Positions 32,111 to 41,965 are shown, counted from the first letter of the stretch. The stretch is 58,109 nt of DNA from Oerskovia merdavium (GCF_014836755.1 NZ_JACSQF010000005.1:169293-227401), one strand, 5' to 3'. Notes: generated from the sequence alone by a model not told the origin. Made by a program: numbers and translations.

Positions 32111-34465
32111 ATGGCCTCACCTGCGCGTCCCCGTCGACAAGTCAACGCCTATCAGCTCATCGCCCTGCTGCTGGCGTTCGTCCTCGTCTCAGGGGTCGGC
32201 GGAGTCCTCGGTGCAGGCCTCCTGATCCCGCTCGCGGCCGGCGCGAGCCAGCTCACGGACAGCACCGTCCAGATCTTCGACGAGCTCCCCGACGAGCTCG
32301 TGCCGGGGCCGCTCTCCGAGAAGTCGAGCGTCTACGCGAACGACGGGACCACGCTCCTCGCGACGTTCTACACCGAGAACCGCATCGTCGTGCCTCTCGA
32401 GGAGGTGTCGGTGCACATGCGCAACGCCGTGGTCGCGACCGAGGACAAGCGCTTCTACGAGCACGGCGGGGTCGACATCGAGGGCACCACGCGTGCCGCC
32501 ATCAACAACGCCACGGGCGGCGCCAAGCAGGGTGGCTCGAGCCTCACGCAGCAGTACGTGAAGAACGTCCTGATCGAGCAGGCCGTGCGCGACGAGGACC
32601 CCATCGCCGTCGAGGCGGTCAAGGAGAGCTCGATCGAGCGCAAGGCCCGCGAGGCCAAGCTCGCCATCTCGCTCGAGAAGCGCATGACCAAGGACGAGAT
32701 CCTCCAGGGCTACCTGAACATCGCGCAGTTCGGCATCCGGGTCTACGGCGTCGAGACCGCGTCCCAGCACTACTTCGGCAAGCACGCCGCCGACCTCAGC
32801 ATCGTCGAGGCCGCGACCATCGCGGGCGTGACCAACGCGCCGGGCGCCTACGACCCGGTGTCCAACCCGGTCGACTCCGAGAAGCGGCGCAACCTCGTGC
32901 TCGGCCGCATGCTCGAGCAGGACTACATCACCCAGCAGGAGCACGACGAGGCCGTCGCGACCCCGCTGGCCGACACGCTCAACGTCCAGCCCGTCACGGT
33001 CGGTTGCCAGGCCGCCAACGGCGCCGCGTTCTTCTGCGACTACGTCACCAAGGTCATCACGTCGGACCCGATCTTCGGCGAGACGCAGAAGGAGCGCCAG
33101 GCCCTGCTCTACCGCGGTGGCCTCGACATCACCACGACGCTCGACCCCCGCCTGCAGACCGCCGCAGAGGCCGAGGTCACCTCGGCGATCCCCGCGTCGG
33201 ACCCCAGCGGCATCGAGAACGCGCTCGTGACGGTCGAGCCCGGCACGGGCAAGATCCTCGCGATGGCCCAGAACCGGCCCTACGACGCGTCGCTCGAGGC
33301 CGCTCCGGGCACCACGGCCCAGAACTACAGCGCGGACCAGGCGCACGGCTCCTCGCGCGGCTTCTCCCCCGGCTCCACGTGGAAGCCCTTCCTGCTCGCC
33401 GAGTGGCTGAACGCGGGGCACACCCTCAACGAGACCGTCAACGCGAACCGGCGTGAGTGGAACGTGGGGCGTGACTTCACGTCGTCGTGCACCAAGCTCA
33501 ACGTCGGCGAGAAGTGGAACCCCAACAACTCCGACGGCCAGGGCAAGGGCAGCATGACCGTCCTGGCAGCGACGGCCAACTCGGTCAACACCGCGTACGC
33601 CGACATGGCGAGCAAGCTCGACCTCTGCGCGGTGGCCAGCACCGCGAAGTCCGTGGGCTTCGCCCCGTCCCTCACGAAGGACAAGGGCGAGGTGGAGGTC
33701 CGCCCCTCCATGATCATCGGCACCCAGAACTCCTCCCCGCTGCAGATGGCGGCCGCGTTCGCGACCTTCGCGAGCGGTGGCACGTACTGCGAGCCCGTCG
33801 CGATCACGAGCGTCGTCGACCAGTCCGGCGAGGAGATCGAGGTCCCGTCGGCGAACTGCAACCCGAACGCCCTGGACCCCGCGGTCGCCAACACCGTCAC
33901 GTACGCGCTGCAGGGCGTCATGACGCAGGGCTCGGGCAAGAAGTCCCAGCTCGCCGACCGGCCGAGCGCCGGGAAGACCGGGACCGCCCAGCTCAACACG
34001 CACAACTGGTTCGTCGGCTACACGCCCCAGCTCGCCACGGCCGTCTGGATCGGCAACGCCGAGACCGACATCCAGATGCGCAGCAACGGACGCGGCCGGT
34101 TCTACATCAACGGTGTGGGCAAGCAGTGGTGGTTCGGCTCCGACCTGGCCGCCCCCATGTGGAAGAACTACATGACGGCAGCCCTCGAGGGCGTGCCGGT
34201 CGTCGAGTTCCCGGCTCCGGACCCCAAGCTCCTCGGCAAGGTCCAGGCACCGCCCACGACCGACGGCGGCACGACCGGATCGGGCAGCAACGGCACCGGG
34301 AACGGTGGCACCGGATCGGGCAGCAACGGGTCGGGCTCCGGGAACAACGGGTCCGGTGGCAACAACGGATCCGGCAACGGCAACGGGAACAGCGGCGGCG
34401 ACAACGGCGGTGGCAACGGCGACGGCAACGGCGACGGCGCCACGACCCCCGAGGAGCAGGACTGA
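32111..34465 (+). CDS. Bifunctional class A penicillin-binding protein
   Basis: A 784-residue peptidoglycan synthase. It has a membrane anchor (about 14-42), a GT51 glycosyltransferase with ATEDKRFYEHGG (catalytic Glu111) and GGSSLTQQYVKN, and a transpeptidase with STWK (422-425, acylated Ser422), SVN (491-493) and KTG (622-624). All catalytic motifs are intact. The last 85 residues are a Gly/Asn/Ser tail (GSGSNG, GNGNG repeats) ending TTPEEQD, probably spanning the wall. The leaderless start is supported by TAGGCT six bases before ATG. The metallophosphoesterase gene follows directly. Confidence 0.95.
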   Translation: MASPARPRRQVNAYQLIALLLAFVLVSGVGGVLGAGLLIPLAAGASQLTDSTVQIFDELPDELVPGPLSEKSSVYANDGTTLLATFYTENRIVVPLEEVSVHMRNAVVATEDKRFYEHGGVDIEGTTRAAINNATGGAKQGGSSLTQQYVKNVLIEQAVRDEDPIAVEAVKESSIERKAREAKLAISLEKRMTKDEILQGYLNIAQFGIRVYGVETASQHYFGKHAADLSIVEAATIAGVTNAPGAYDPVSNPVDSEKRRNLVLGRMLEQDYITQQEHDEAVATPLADTLNVQPVTVGCQAANGAAFFCDYVTKVITSDPIFGETQKERQALLYRGGLDITTTLDPRLQTAAEAEVTSAIPASDPSGIENALVTVEPGTGKILAMAQNRPYDASLEAAPGTTAQNYSADQAHGSSRGFSPGSTWKPFLLAEWLNAGHTLNETVNANRREWNVGRDFTSSCTKLNVGEKWNPNNSDGQGKGSMTVLAATANSVNTAYADMASKLDLCAVASTAKSVGFAPSLTKDKGEVEVRPSMIIGTQNSSPLQMAAAFATFASGGTYCEPVAITSVVDQSGEEIEVPSANCNPNALDPAVANTVTYALQGVMTQGSGKKSQLADRPSAGKTGTAQLNTHNWFVGYTPQLATAVWIGNAETDIQMRSNGRGRFYINGVGKQWWFGSDLAAPMWKNYMTAALEGVPVVEFPAPDPKLLGKVQAPPTTDGGTTGSGSNGTGNGGTGSGSNGSGSGNNGSGGNNGSGNGNGNSGGDNGGGNGDGNGDGATTPEEQD

Positions 34466-34476
34466 CCCGGTCCCGC

Positions 34477-35421
34477 GTGCACCCCGCACTGGTCGGTCTC
34501 GGCGCTCTCGCCGCGGTCGGTGCCGGGGGGCTCGCTTACGCCCACGTCGAGACCAAGCTGTTCACGCTCCGCGAGGTCGCGGTCCCGGTGCTCCCGCCGG
34601 GGCACGCCGACCTGCGGGTCCTGCACTTCTCGGACCTGCACCTCACGCCCAGCCAGGAGCGCAAGATCGAGTGGGTCCGGTCGCTCGCCGCGCTGCGCCC
34701 CGACTTCGTGGTGGACACGGGTGACAACATGGCGCACCTCGACTCGCTCGAGCCGCTCCTGTACGCGCTCGAACCGCTCCTGAGCAGCGCGCCCGGTGCC
34801 TTCGTCATGGGCTCGAACGACTACTACGCCCCCTCGCCCAAGAACCCGGCACGCTACCTGCTGCCGGACGCGCGGATCTTCCACAAGATCGATCCGCCGA
34901 AGCTCCCGGCCGCGGAGCTGGCTGCCGCGATGTCCTCGGCCGGCTGGATCGACCTCACCAACCGGCGCGACGCGGTCGACGTCGGCGGTCTGCACATCGA
35001 CCTGGTGGGCGTCGACGACCCTCATCTCGACCGGGACGTCTTCCCTGCCGCACCCGAGCGGGCGGCGCGACGCGCGGGGACCGACGCTGCGCCGTCGGGC
35101 CTGCGGATGGGCGTGGTGCACGCGCCCTACGTGCGCGTCCTCGACCAGATGCACGACGACGGCGCCGACGTCATCCTCGCCGGCCACACGCACGGCGGCC
35201 AGCTCTGCGTCCCGTTCTACGGGGCGCTCGTGACCAACTGCGACCTGGACCGCGGGCGGGCCAAGGGCCTGCACGGCTGGCCCGGGGCACGGCCCGACGC
35301 CCCCGGCGGCGAGGACTCGACCTGGCTCAACGTCTCGGCCGGAGCGGGCACGTCACCCTACGCGCCGTTCCGATTCGCGTGCCGTCCGGAGGCCACGATC
35401 GTGACGCTGACCGCACGCTGA
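34477..35421 (+). CDS. Membrane-anchored calcineurin-type metallophosphoesterase
   Basis: About 314 residues with an N-terminal membrane segment (about 2-22) and the metal-binding series HFSDLHLT, DTGDNMAH, GSNDYY, VVHAPY and AGHTHGGQ. The third motif is GSND where the general family has GNHD, a variant I have seen in actinobacterial relatives. GTG 34477 is taken as start, 12 bases after the PBP stop; a CTG overlapping that stop (CTGA) is the alternative, and neither has a good ribosome site. It is translated from the same message as the PBP. Confidence 0.85.
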   Translation: MHPALVGLGALAAVGAGGLAYAHVETKLFTLREVAVPVLPPGHADLRVLHFSDLHLTPSQERKIEWVRSLAALRPDFVVDTGDNMAHLDSLEPLLYALEPLLSSAPGAFVMGSNDYYAPSPKNPARYLLPDARIFHKIDPPKLPAAELAAAMSSAGWIDLTNRRDAVDVGGLHIDLVGVDDPHLDRDVFPAAPERAARRAGTDAAPSGLRMGVVHAPYVRVLDQMHDDGADVILAGHTHGGQLCVPFYGALVTNCDLDRGRAKGLHGWPGARPDAPGGEDSTWLNVSAGAGTSPYAPFRFACRPEATIVTLTAR

Positions 35422-35454
35422 GGCAGCGGTTTCGTCCCAGGGGCAAACGTCCGC

Positions 35455-35460
35455 TATTCT
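35455..35460 (+). promoter_or_regulatory. Candidate -10 element TATTCT of the tRNA-Pro gene
   Basis: TATTCT is in an otherwise GC-rich spacer 74 bases before the tRNA; the -35 region is weak. Confidence 0.35.
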
Positions 35461-35533
35461 AGGCAGGCTCCAGCGCGCAGGTTTGGCGGGACCTTTCGAG
35501 GACCCCTCACCGACCTGACGCAACGAGAGCAAT

Positions 35534-35610
35534 CGGGGTGTGGCGCAGCTTGGTAGCGCGCGTCGTTCGGGACGACGAGGTCGCAGGTTCGAATCCTGTC
35601 ACCCCGACCA
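35534..35610 (+). tRNA. tRNA-Pro, anticodon CGG, with encoded CCA
   Basis: A complete cloverleaf. The acceptor CGGGGTG pairs with CACCCCG. The D arm is GCGC-AGCTTGGTA-GCGC. The anticodon stem CGTCG/CGACG has loop TTCGGGA, so the anticodon is CGG. The T arm has GGTTCGAATCC. The 3' end CCA (35608-35610) is encoded. It reads CCG proline codons, common in this GC-rich DNA. Confidence 0.97.
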
Positions 35611-35613
35611 GCA

Positions 35614-35648
35614 CGAAGGCCCGGAGTCCACTGGACTCCGGGCCTTCG
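35614..35648 (+). terminator. Terminator after tRNA-Pro
   Basis: A perfect 16-bp stem (35614-35629 with 35633-35648) with a 3-base loop, then TCGTT. The outer arm repeats GCACGAAGGCC seen in the hairpin at 5708. Confidence 0.8.
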
Positions 35649-35840
35649 TCGTTCCCGCACCGCTGCGCCCACGACGGTGCCGCTGCCCCTGAGCGGGCGG
35701 CCCGCCCCCTCGCCCCCGCTGCGCCGGGCCCGCTCCGGTGACACGATGAAACGGTCCTGTCCTCCGACGGAGGACCCGTCGTCCTGGGTGGGGCGCTGAG
35801 CAAGCAGAGGGTCCCCGCACCCCGCACCGGAGGAGTCGTC

Positions 35841-37079
35841 ATGGCCGAGGAGCCGATCGTCGTCGTCGGAGGTGGGCTGGCCGCCGCGAAGGCCGCCGAG
35901 ACGCTGCGCACCGAGGGGTACGACGGCGACCTCGTGGTCGTCTCGAGCGAGCCTCACCGACCCTACGAACGCCCGCCGCTGTCCAAGGACTACCTGCGCG
36001 GCGAGGCCGAGCGCGACGTCCTGTTCCCGTTGCCCGAGGACTGGTACACCGACCACCACGTCGACCTGCGGACGGCCACGCGGGCAGCGGCGATCGACGT
36101 CGCCGGCCACGCCCTGACCCTGATCGACGGCAGCGTCCTGCCCTACTCGCGGCTGCTCCTCGCGACAGGCTCGACACCACGCTCGTTCGCCGTCCCCGGT
36201 GCCGACCTCCAGGGCGTCCACTACCTGCGCACGATCGAGCACGCCGACCTGCTGGCCGCCACGCTCGAGGCCTCGGCCCGCGAGGGTGCCGGGCGGCTCG
36301 CGGTCGTGGGCGACGGCTGGATCGGGATGGAGGTCGCGGCCTCGGCGCGCACCATGGGACTCGACGTCACGGTCGTCGGGCGCTCGGTGCATCCCCTGGG
36401 CAGGGTCCTGGGCCCGCTGCTCGGCGAGATGTACGGCAAGGTCCACGCTGACCACGGGGTGCACCTGCACCGCAACGCCCAGGTCGTGGGGATCACGGGC
36501 AGCGAGGGACGCGTGACAGGCGTGGACGTCGAGGACGGGACCCACGTAGCGGCCGACGTCGTCGTGGTCGGCGTGGGCGTGACCCCCAACGTCGGGTTCG
36601 CCGAGGCCGCGGGCATCGCGCTCCGGGACCTGTCGCTCGGTGGAGGGCTCGCGGTCGACGCGACCCTGCGCACGTCCGCCCCGGACGTGTGGGCCGCAGG
36701 GGACATCGCGAGCGTCCCCTCGCAGCGCTACGGGCGCCCGCTGCGCGTCGAGCACTGGTCGGTGGCCCTCGAGACCGGTCCCCACGCGGCGCGCTCCGTG
36801 CTGGGCTCCCGAGAGCCCTACGACAAGCTCCCGTACTTCTTCTCCGACCAGTACGACGTGGGCATGGAGTACCTGGGGTTCGTCGAGGACCCGGCCGAGA
36901 CGGAGGTCGTCGTGAGCGGGTCGCTCGAGACGAGCGAGCTCGTCGCGTTCTGGGTCGCGGGCGACCGCGTCCAGGCCGGGATGGCCGTCAACACCTGGGA
37001 GCAGATGGAGCGGGTCGAGGAGCTCGTCCGGGCCGAGGGGCCCGTCGACCGCGAGGCCCTGGAGGCGTTCCGCGGCTGA
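35841..37079 (+). CDS. FAD-dependent NAD(P)H oxidoreductase, ferredoxin/rubredoxin reductase type
   Basis: A 412-residue flavoprotein. The FAD-binding start is VVVGGGLAAAKAAETLR (about 6-22), with ERPPLSKDYLRGE, LLLATGSTPR, NAD-binding VVGDGWIGMEVA (about 157-168), and WAAGDIASVP for the second FAD site. The C-terminal domain (about 310-412) is of the reductase type. It should pass electrons from NAD(P)H to a small redox partner, for instance a ferredoxin of a P450 or dioxygenase, none of which is in the window. GGAGGAG precedes the ATG. Confidence 0.88.
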   Translation: MAEEPIVVVGGGLAAAKAAETLRTEGYDGDLVVVSSEPHRPYERPPLSKDYLRGEAERDVLFPLPEDWYTDHHVDLRTATRAAAIDVAGHALTLIDGSVLPYSRLLLATGSTPRSFAVPGADLQGVHYLRTIEHADLLAATLEASAREGAGRLAVVGDGWIGMEVAASARTMGLDVTVVGRSVHPLGRVLGPLLGEMYGKVHADHGVHLHRNAQVVGITGSEGRVTGVDVEDGTHVAADVVVVGVGVTPNVGFAEAAGIALRDLSLGGGLAVDATLRTSAPDVWAAGDIASVPSQRYGRPLRVEHWSVALETGPHAARSVLGSREPYDKLPYFFSDQYDVGMEYLGFVEDPAETEVVVSGSLETSELVAFWVAGDRVQAGMAVNTWEQMERVEELVRAEGPVDREALEAFRG

Positions 37080-37148
37080 CCGGACCGGGGCGCGCGGGGT
37101 GCCCGGGGTGCACGTGGCCCCTCCCCCGTGCGCCCCGGCACAGGGCCC

Positions 37149-38336
37149 TCACGGCACCGCGCGCTGCGCCTGTCCCACGTACTGGCTCAGCGGCCGGATG
37201 AGAGCGTTCGAGGCGCGCTGCTCGACGACGTGCGCGGTCCACCCCACGACGCGCGCGGCGACGAACAGCGGCGTGAACGTGGGGGTGTCGAACCCCATGA
37301 GGTGGTAGGCGGGGCCCGTCGGGTAGTCGAGGTTCGGCAGGATGCCCTTGCGCTCGGTCATCGCGGCCTCGAGCGCGTCGTACAGCTCGTCGAGCGCGGT
37401 CGCCTCGTCTGTCCCGAGGTGCGCGACCAGGTCGTCGAGCGTCTTCTTCATGGTCGGCACGCGCGAGTCGCCGCTCTTGTAGACGCGATGGCCGAACCCC
37501 ATGATCTTGCGCTTGTCGGCCAGCGCCTCGTCGAGCCAGGCGGCGGCCCGGTCGGCGGTACCGATCTCGGCGAACGTCGCCATGACGGCCTCGTTCGCGC
37601 CGCCGTGCAGGGCTCCCTTGAGGGCGCCGATCGCGCCCGTGACGGCCGAGTGCAGGTCGGAGAGGGTCGAGGTGATGACGCGGGCCGTGAACGTCGAGGC
37701 GTTGAACGAGTGCTCGGCGTACAGGACCATGGAGACCTCGAACGCACGCACGACGCACGCGTCGGGCACCTCGCCGAACGTCATGTGGAGGAAGTTCTCG
37801 GCGTAGCCGAGGTCCTCGTCGGGGTCGACGATCTGCTGACCGCGTCGACGCCGCTGGTCGAGGGCCACGACCGCGGGCATCATGGCCCACAGTCGCAGGG
37901 CCTTGGCGTGCTCGGCCTCGGGGGACGAGTCCTCGGCGCTCGGGTCGTGCGCGCCCATGACCGAGACCGCGGTGCGGCACACGTCCATGGGGTGGCAGCT
38001 CGTGGGGAGCTCGAGGATCGCGTTGCGGACCTCGCCCGGCAGCGCGCGGTTCTCCCGTTCGACGGCGGTCTGCGCGGCGAGCTGCTCGGGGGTCGGCAGC
38101 TCGCCGTGCCACAGGAGGTAGGCGACCTCCTCGAAGCTCTTGCGGGCCGCGAGCTCCTGGACGGGGTAGCCCCGGTAGAGCAGCGAGTTCGTGTCGGGGT
38201 TGACCTTGGAGACCGCGGTCGTGTCGACGACGACGCCCGCGAGCCCCTTGCGGATCTCGGGGCTCGGGGCCGGGGACGCCGTGCCCTGGGCGGCCGCCGG
38301 GGCCGCGGCACCGTCTGCGGGGGTGCTGGTGGTCAT
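37149..38336 (-). CDS. prpC: 2-Methylcitrate synthase / citrate synthase
   Basis: A 395-residue enzyme condensing propionyl-CoA with oxaloacetate, first step of the methylcitrate cycle. It has the citrate synthase fold with SLLYRGYPVQEL near the start, SLHSAVTGAIGALKGALHGG-type segment HSAVTGAIGALKGALHGGAN with the active-site His, GFGHRVYK, and the C-terminal Asp-containing PNLDYPTGPAYHLMGF. The first 25 residues are an Ala/Pro-rich extension. It is last in the prpD-prpB-prpC series, separated from prpB by a large hairpin. Confidence 0.92.
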   Translation of the reverse strand: MTTSTPADGAAAPAAAQGTASPAPSPEIRKGLAGVVVDTTAVSKVNPDTNSLLYRGYPVQELAARKSFEEVAYLLWHGELPTPEQLAAQTAVERENRALPGEVRNAILELPTSCHPMDVCRTAVSVMGAHDPSAEDSSPEAEHAKALRLWAMMPAVVALDQRRRRGQQIVDPDEDLGYAENFLHMTFGEVPDACVVRAFEVSMVLYAEHSFNASTFTARVITSTLSDLHSAVTGAIGALKGALHGGANEAVMATFAEIGTADRAAAWLDEALADKRKIMGFGHRVYKSGDSRVPTMKKTLDDLVAHLGTDEATALDELYDALEAAMTERKGILPNLDYPTGPAYHLMGFDTPTFTPLFVAARVVGWTAHVVEQRASNALIRPLSQYVGQAQRAVP

Positions 38337-38380
38337 GTGCTCACTCCTTCGTGATGCGGGGTCCTGTGCTGCCGTACCGG

Positions 38381-38426
38381 GGTCGTCGGAGCCGGCGAGG
38401 GTTCAGCCTCGCCGGCTCCGACGACC
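38381..38426 (-). terminator. 20-bp perfect hairpin between prpB and prpC
   Basis: Stem 38381-38400 with 38407-38426, 6-base loop, no U-tract, inside the prp gene series 45 bases before prpC. It would reduce read-through to prpC or protect the prpDB message from 3' decay. Confidence 0.7.
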
Positions 38427-38433
38427 GGCCGCC

Positions 38434-39327
38434 CTACGGCCGGTACGTGAAGATCTCGGTGTCGAAGTGGTTGTAGCCGGCGTAGTCCACCAGCTCGTAC
38501 AGCCGTGCACGCGTCTGCATCTCGCCGACCACCCCGTCCTGCGTCCCGGTCTCCCGGATCACGTCCAGCGTGCGCTCCGCGGCCCCCATCGCGCTACGCA
38601 GGAGCGTCACGGGATAGATGACGATCTGCACACCGACGGCCGCGAGCTGGTCCCGCGTGAACAGCTCGGACTTGCCGAACTCGGTCATGTTGGCCAGCAC
38701 GGGCACGTCGACCGCGGAGGCCACGGCCTCGAACTCCGCGAGGTCGCGCATGGCCTCGGGGAAGATCGCGTCCGCTCCGGCGTCGACCAGCGCCTTGGCC
38801 CGGTCGATCGCGACCGCCAACCCGTCGGACGCGCGCACGTCGGTGCGCGCCATGACGAGGAAGTTCGGGTCGCGCCGGGCGTCGACCGCGGCACGGATCC
38901 GCTTCGTGGCGGTCTCGAGGTCGACGGTCGCCTTGCCGTCGAGGTGCCCGCACCGCTTGGGGTTGACCTGGTCCTCGATGTGACAGCCAGCGACGCCCGC
39001 TTCCTCGAGCGTCTGGATGGTCCGCGCGACGTTCATGGGTTCGCCGAAGCCCGTGTCGGCGTCGACGATCGCGGGCAGGTTCGTCATGCGCGCGATCTGC
39101 CCCGCACGGGTCGCGACCTCGGTGAGCGTCGTGAGGCCGATGTCCGGCAGGCCCAGGTCTGCCGAGATGACGGCCCCCGAGACGTACACCCCGTCGAAGC
39201 CCTTGTCCTCGATCAGGCGCGCCGAGAGCGGGTTGAACGCACCGGGGAGCTGGAGCAGCTCACCGGCCGCGAGCCGGGCGCGCAGCGCGGCCCGCTTGTC
39301 CGACGGCGTCACGTGCGAGTACAGCAT
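38434..39327 (-). CDS. prpB: Methylisocitrate lyase
   Basis: A 297-residue enzyme cleaving 2-methylisocitrate to pyruvate and succinate. It shows GFDGVYVSGAVISADLGLPD, VDADTGFGEP (Mg2+ site), HIEDQVNPKRCGH with the catalytic Cys in KRCGH, and VLANMTEFG. The length is standard. The ATG overlaps the prpD stop (TGATG-type one-base overlap). Confidence 0.95.
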   Translation of the reverse strand: MLYSHVTPSDKRAALRARLAAGELLQLPGAFNPLSARLIEDKGFDGVYVSGAVISADLGLPDIGLTTLTEVATRAGQIARMTNLPAIVDADTGFGEPMNVARTIQTLEEAGVAGCHIEDQVNPKRCGHLDGKATVDLETATKRIRAAVDARRDPNFLVMARTDVRASDGLAVAIDRAKALVDAGADAIFPEAMRDLAEFEAVASAVDVPVLANMTEFGKSELFTRDQLAAVGVQIVIYPVTLLRSAMGAAERTLDVIRETGTQDGVVGEMQTRARLYELVDYAGYNHFDTEIFTYRP

Positions 39328-41093
39328 CAGTTGCCTCCTGCGGGGGTCGGGTCGGCGGGAGCACCCGGGGCGCCGGGCCCATCGGTGCCGGCAGCATCGG
39401 CCGAGCCGGGCACGTCGTCGGTCGCGTCGCGCATGGTCCAGGCGGCCGGGCCGTCCCCCGGCCCGGTCCCGGCCGGTTCACCGCCCGCGCTGCCTGCGCC
39501 CGAGGCGCCGGTCGCCCCCGGGTGCGCGCCGGCGTCGGGCTCGCCCCCTGCCGCGCCCTGGGCGGGGCGCCCCAGCTCGAAGATGCCCGTGGGCACCGGG
39601 ACCGTGTCCAGCAGACCCGGCCGCGCGACGATCGAGAGCTCGCGCACCTCGGCGAGCGTGAGCGACGGGAGACGCTGCGCGAGGTCGAGGAAGCGCTCGA
39701 TCTCTGCGGGCTCGAGCACACCGTCCGCGAGCAGCCGGAACTTGGCGACGTACTGCGCGCGGGCGAACGGGCGTGCGCCGAGCGGGTGCGCGTCGGCGAC
39801 CGCGATCTCGCGGACGATGCGCCCGCCGTCGGCCAGCTCGATCTCGACGCGCCCGCCGAACGCCTTCTCGGCGGGGTCGACCGAGTGGTAGCGGCGCGTC
39901 CACTCGGGGTCCTCGGCCGTCGTGACCTTGCCCCACAGCGCGACCGTGTCGGCGCGACCGGCGCGCTCGGGCGTGTAGGAGTCGACGTGGTGCCACCCGC
40001 CGTCCTGGAGCGCGACCGCGAAGATGTACGGGATGGAGTGGTCGAGCGTCTCGCGCGATGCGGCCGGGTCGTACTTCTGCGGGTCGTTCGCGCCCGAGCC
40101 GATCACGTGGTGCGTGTGGTGGCTCGTGTGGATCACGATGCTCGCGATGTTGTCCGGGTCCGCGAGCCACGGGTGCTCGGCGTGCAGCGCGCGCGCCAGG
40201 TCGATGAGCGCCTGCGACTGGTACTCCGCCGAGTGCTCCTTGGTGTACGTGTCGAGGATCGCGGTCTTGGGCTCGCCGGGCGACGGGAGCACGACGTCGT
40301 AGCGCCCCTCCGGGCCGTCGAGCAGCCACGCGATCACGCCGTCCTCGCCCTCGTAGACGGGCTCGGGCGAGGTCTGCCCGCGCATGGCGCGGTCCACGGC
40401 CTCGACCGCGACCTTGCCCGCGAGGGCCGGGGCGTACGCCTTCCACGTCGAGATCTGCCCCTTGCGGGACTGCCGCGTCGCGGTCGTGGTGTGCAGCGCC
40501 TGCCCGATCGCCTGGAAGATCGTCGTCGTGTCGAGCCCGAGCAGGGTCCCGATCCCGGCCGCTGCCGACGGGCCCAGGTGCGCGACGTGGTCGATCTTGT
40601 GGGCGTGCAGGCTGATGGCTCGCACCAGGTCCACCTGGATCTCGTAGCCCGTCGCGATGCCGCGCACGAGCGCCGCGCCGTCGCGGCCGGCGTGCTGGGC
40701 GACCGCGAGGATCGGCGGGATGTTGTCACCCGGGTGCGAGTACTCGGCCGCGAGGAACGTGTCGTGGTAGTCGAGCTCGCGGACCGCGACGCCGTTGGCC
40801 CAGGCCGCCCACTCGGGGCTCGTGCGCGTCACGAGCGGGGTCCCGAAGACCGTCGCACCGGGCTCGTACGGGTGCGCCAGGGCCTGACCGCGGGCTGCGA
40901 CGGCGGGCGCGCGCGTGAGGCTCGCGGCCGCGACGGCCGCGTTGTCGATCACGCGGTTGACGATCATCTCGACGACCTCGGTCGGCACCTCGACCGGGTC
41001 GGTCGCGAGCTCGGCGAGCTTCCACGCGAGCTGGTCGGTGCGGGCGAGGTTCTCCGCGGACCGGTGGGTCCGCAGGTGGTGGGTCGTGGGCAT
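39327..41093 (-). CDS. prpD: 2-Methylcitrate dehydratase with a low-complexity C-terminal tail
   Basis: A 588-residue MmgE/PrpD-family protein. The N-terminal 505 residues align in type with PrpD ([59 protein letters not shown]). The remaining 80 or so residues are Gly/Ala/Pro/Asp-rich and of no known fold, ending in [12 protein letters not shown]. This tail is unusual for a soluble metabolic enzyme and may be disordered. The ATG has GGAGGCACCG upstream. Confidence 0.92.
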   Translation of the reverse strand: MPTTHHLRTHRSAENLARTDQLAWKLAELATDPVEVPTEVVEMIVNRVIDNAAVAAASLTRAPAVAARGQALAHPYEPGATVFGTPLVTRTSPEWAAWANGVAVRELDYHDTFLAAEYSHPGDNIPPILAVAQHAGRDGAALVRGIATGYEIQVDLVRAISLHAHKIDHVAHLGPSAAAGIGTLLGLDTTTIFQAIGQALHTTTATRQSRKGQISTWKAYAPALAGKVAVEAVDRAMRGQTSPEPVYEGEDGVIAWLLDGPEGRYDVVLPSPGEPKTAILDTYTKEHSAEYQSQALIDLARALHAEHPWLADPDNIASIVIHTSHHTHHVIGSGANDPQKYDPAASRETLDHSIPYIFAVALQDGGWHHVDSYTPERAGRADTVALWGKVTTAEDPEWTRRYHSVDPAEKAFGGRVEIELADGGRIVREIAVADAHPLGARPFARAQYVAKFRLLADGVLEPAEIERFLDLAQRLPSLTLAEVRELSIVARPGLLDTVPVPTGIFELGRPAQGAAGGEPDAGAHPGATGASGAGSAGGEPAGTGPGDGPAAWTMRDATDDVPGSADAAGTDGPGAPGAPADPTPAGGN

Positions 41094-41194
41094 CGGTGCC
41101 TCCGGTGGTCGGGTGCGTCGGTTTCGTCGGGTGCGTTCGTACGTCGGCGCGGAGCGGCTCTTGCCGCGGTGCGCGGGGCCCTGCCTGCCCGACG

Positions 41195-41248
41195 GCGCCG
41201 CACGGGCCGAGGGGCCCGGTGGCGGTCGGCGGGGGCCGGGTGCGGCGC
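41195..41248 (-). terminator. Hairpin after the GntR gene
   Basis: A 9-bp outer stem GCGCCGCAC/GTGCGGCGC (41195-41203 with 41240-41248) lies six bases after the regulator stop. It suggests prpDBC may have its own start in 41094-41190. Confidence 0.45.
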
Positions 41249-41254
41249 GCGCCG

Positions 41255-41965
41255 TCAGCCGGGCGGCGGGGGTGGCGGCTCCCCGAGCGCCTTGGCCGCC
41301 ATCGCTGCGCTGCGCTCGATGTGCTCGCGCATGGCGCGCTCGGCCGCGTCCGGGTCTCCGCTCGCGATGGCGCGGGCGACCTCGCGGTGCTCGTCCACGT
41401 GGTCGGTCGTCCCGACGCGTTCGCGGGCGGACAGCGAGCGGTAGCGGTCGACGTGCCCGCGGATCTGGCGCAGCAGCTCCGAGCACCAGCGGTTGTCGGC
41501 CAGGGCCTCGATCTGGCCGTGGAACTGGGCGCCGATGCGCAGCACCTCGTCCTCGTGGTCGCGCACGGCGTCCATGAGCGACACGAGGCGAGCGAGCTGC
41601 TGGACGTCGGCAGGCCGTGCCCGCTCGCACGCGTCCCGGGCGAGCAGGCCCTCGAGACGAGCACGGACGTCGTAGACGCGGTGGAGGTCGGTGACCGCGA
41701 GCGGCGCGACACGCACTCCCCCGGTGGGCTGCTCGACGACGAGGGCCTCGGCCTGGAGGAGGCGCAGGGCCTCGCGGACGGGCGTGCGGCTGACGCCGAG
41801 CCGGGCCGAGAGGACGGGCTCGGTGAGCCGTTCGTCGGCCGCGAGCGAGCCGTCGATGATGCGCTGCCGCAAGAGGTCGTAGACGGCGCGGGCACCCGAC
41901 TGGCGGCGGACGGCGGCGAGGGGCTCGTCGCGCGACGGAGACGACGTCGTCGGGGCGCTGGTCAT
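41255..41965 (-). CDS. GntR-family (FCD) transcriptional regulator, likely prp regulator
   Basis: A 236-residue regulator: winged helix with [20 protein letters not shown] and [20 protein letters not shown], then the all-helical FCD domain ([19 protein letters not shown] ... [12 protein letters not shown]). FCD domains bind organic acids through a metal site, and the methylcitrate genes lie next in line, so a prp inducer response is plausible. The end is Gly-Glu followed by poly-proline (PPPPPPG). ATG 41965 has no clear ribosome site; a TTG start at 42004 sits inside the palindromic operator and was not used. Confidence 0.85.
   Translation of the reverse strand: MTSAPTTSSPSRDEPLAAVRRQSGARAVYDLLRQRIIDGSLAADERLTEPVLSARLGVSRTPVREALRLLQAEALVVEQPTGGVRVAPLAVTDLHRVYDVRARLEGLLARDACERARPADVQQLARLVSLMDAVRDHEDEVLRIGAQFHGQIEALADNRWCSELLRQIRGHVDRYRSLSARERVGTTDHVDEHREVARAIASGDPDAAERAMREHIERSAAMAAKALGEPPPPPPG

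Noticed and set aside
33487-34476. Upstream extension of the metallophosphoesterase frame
   Set aside because: It overlaps the PBP gene in another frame; the enzyme's membrane anchor begins after 34465.
35538-35741. Plus-strand ORF over the tRNA-Pro gene
   Set aside because: It covers the tRNA and its terminator hairpin and has no independent support.
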